Shown piece by piece: positions 6,144-6,317 of a stretch of 6,317 nt of DNA. This DNA comes from Robiginitomaculum sp. (GTDB lineage: Bacteria; Pseudomonadota; Alphaproteobacteria; Caulobacterales; Maricaulaceae), in the NCBI GenBank assembly GCA_002733485.1, contig NVVU01000038.1, forward strand, positions 1 to 6,317. Direction: 5' to 3'. Each line of letters starts with the position of its first letter. Within the stretch, counting starts at the first letter, position 1. A program made the translations under genes and the position numbers. The notes under the pieces were generated by a model. The model ran no database searches. It was not told the origin of the DNA and was given only the letters and a program-made list of their open reading frames with translations.

Positions 6144-6317
6144 TTAAGCCGCATCGCTTCGTTGCTCACCACAAAGCAGTGCCATAATCGCATCCTCATC
6201 AGGAGCGTTGCGGATTTTCTGCCGCATTTCCGGGCGTCTTAGCACTCGCGATACCTGTGCCAGCGCCCGTAAATGTGTTGCCCCGTTTGCGTCGGGAGCC
6301 AGCAGCAGAAAAATCAG
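6144..6317 (-). CDS. ptsN: PTS IIA-like nitrogen-regulatory protein PtsN, C-terminal 57 residues, cut by window edge
   Basis: The fragment starts LIFLLLAPDANGATHLRALAQ and continues VSRVLRRPEMRQKIRNAPDE, ending in a small domain tail. The pattern hydrophobic-strand, LLAP, then HLxxLAxVSRxLR is the C-terminal half of the PTS EIIA type-2 domain (fructose/mannitol family), as in EIIA-Ntr. In this family the phospho-histidine lies in the N-terminal half, outside the window. PtsN is the last acceptor of the nitrogen phosphotransferase chain and regulates targets in potassium, nitrogen and envelope stress control. A fructose-type EIIA domain of another protein cannot be excluded from this fragment, but the short tail after the domain fits a stand-alone PtsN. 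The gene converges on cheZ. Confidence 0.75.
   Translation of the reverse strand: MIFLLLAPDANGATHLRALAQVSRVLRRPEMRQKIRNAPDEDAIMALLCGEQRSDAA

Overview
The window looks like chromosomal DNA from a motile alphaproteobacterium. The main reasons are the gene order ribF-ileS-lspA preceded by a MaoC-type hydratase gene, a cheY-cheZ pair in which CheZ is of the alphaproteobacterial type (227 residues, catalytic motif FQDITGQ), and the end of a ptsN-like gene. Base composition is moderate to high in GC, with local AT-rich patches. The genus cannot be fixed from the sequence alone.

Layout. The left three quarters (1-4761) is read leftward, on the minus strand. From upstream to downstream it holds a MaoC-family dehydratase (4321-4761), ribF (bifunctional riboflavin kinase/FAD synthetase, 3351-4316), a 148-base gap, ileS (isoleucyl-tRNA synthetase, 119-3202) and the first 42 codons of lspA (signal peptidase II), which runs off the left edge. 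The MaoC gene and ribF are 4 bases apart, and ileS and lspA overlap by 8 bases, so each pair is probably translationally coupled. The ribF-ileS gap may carry its own promoter and a leader that can fold in two exclusive ways.

A divergent intergenic region (4762-4975) separates this cluster from two rightward genes: cheY (4976-5365) and cheZ (5385-6068). CheY-P binds the flagellar switch, and CheZ dephosphorylates it. A strong hairpin terminator (6089-6123) follows cheZ and also serves the converging ptsN-like gene (6144 to the right edge), of which only the last 57 codons are present.

No mobile element, tRNA, rRNA, CRISPR array or phage gene was seen. Nothing here is a clearly new system. The most notable points are a tandem FliM-like CheY-docking motif at the C-terminus of CheZ, the possible switch-like leader of ileS, and AT-rich segments in ileS that coincide with lineage-variable protein regions.
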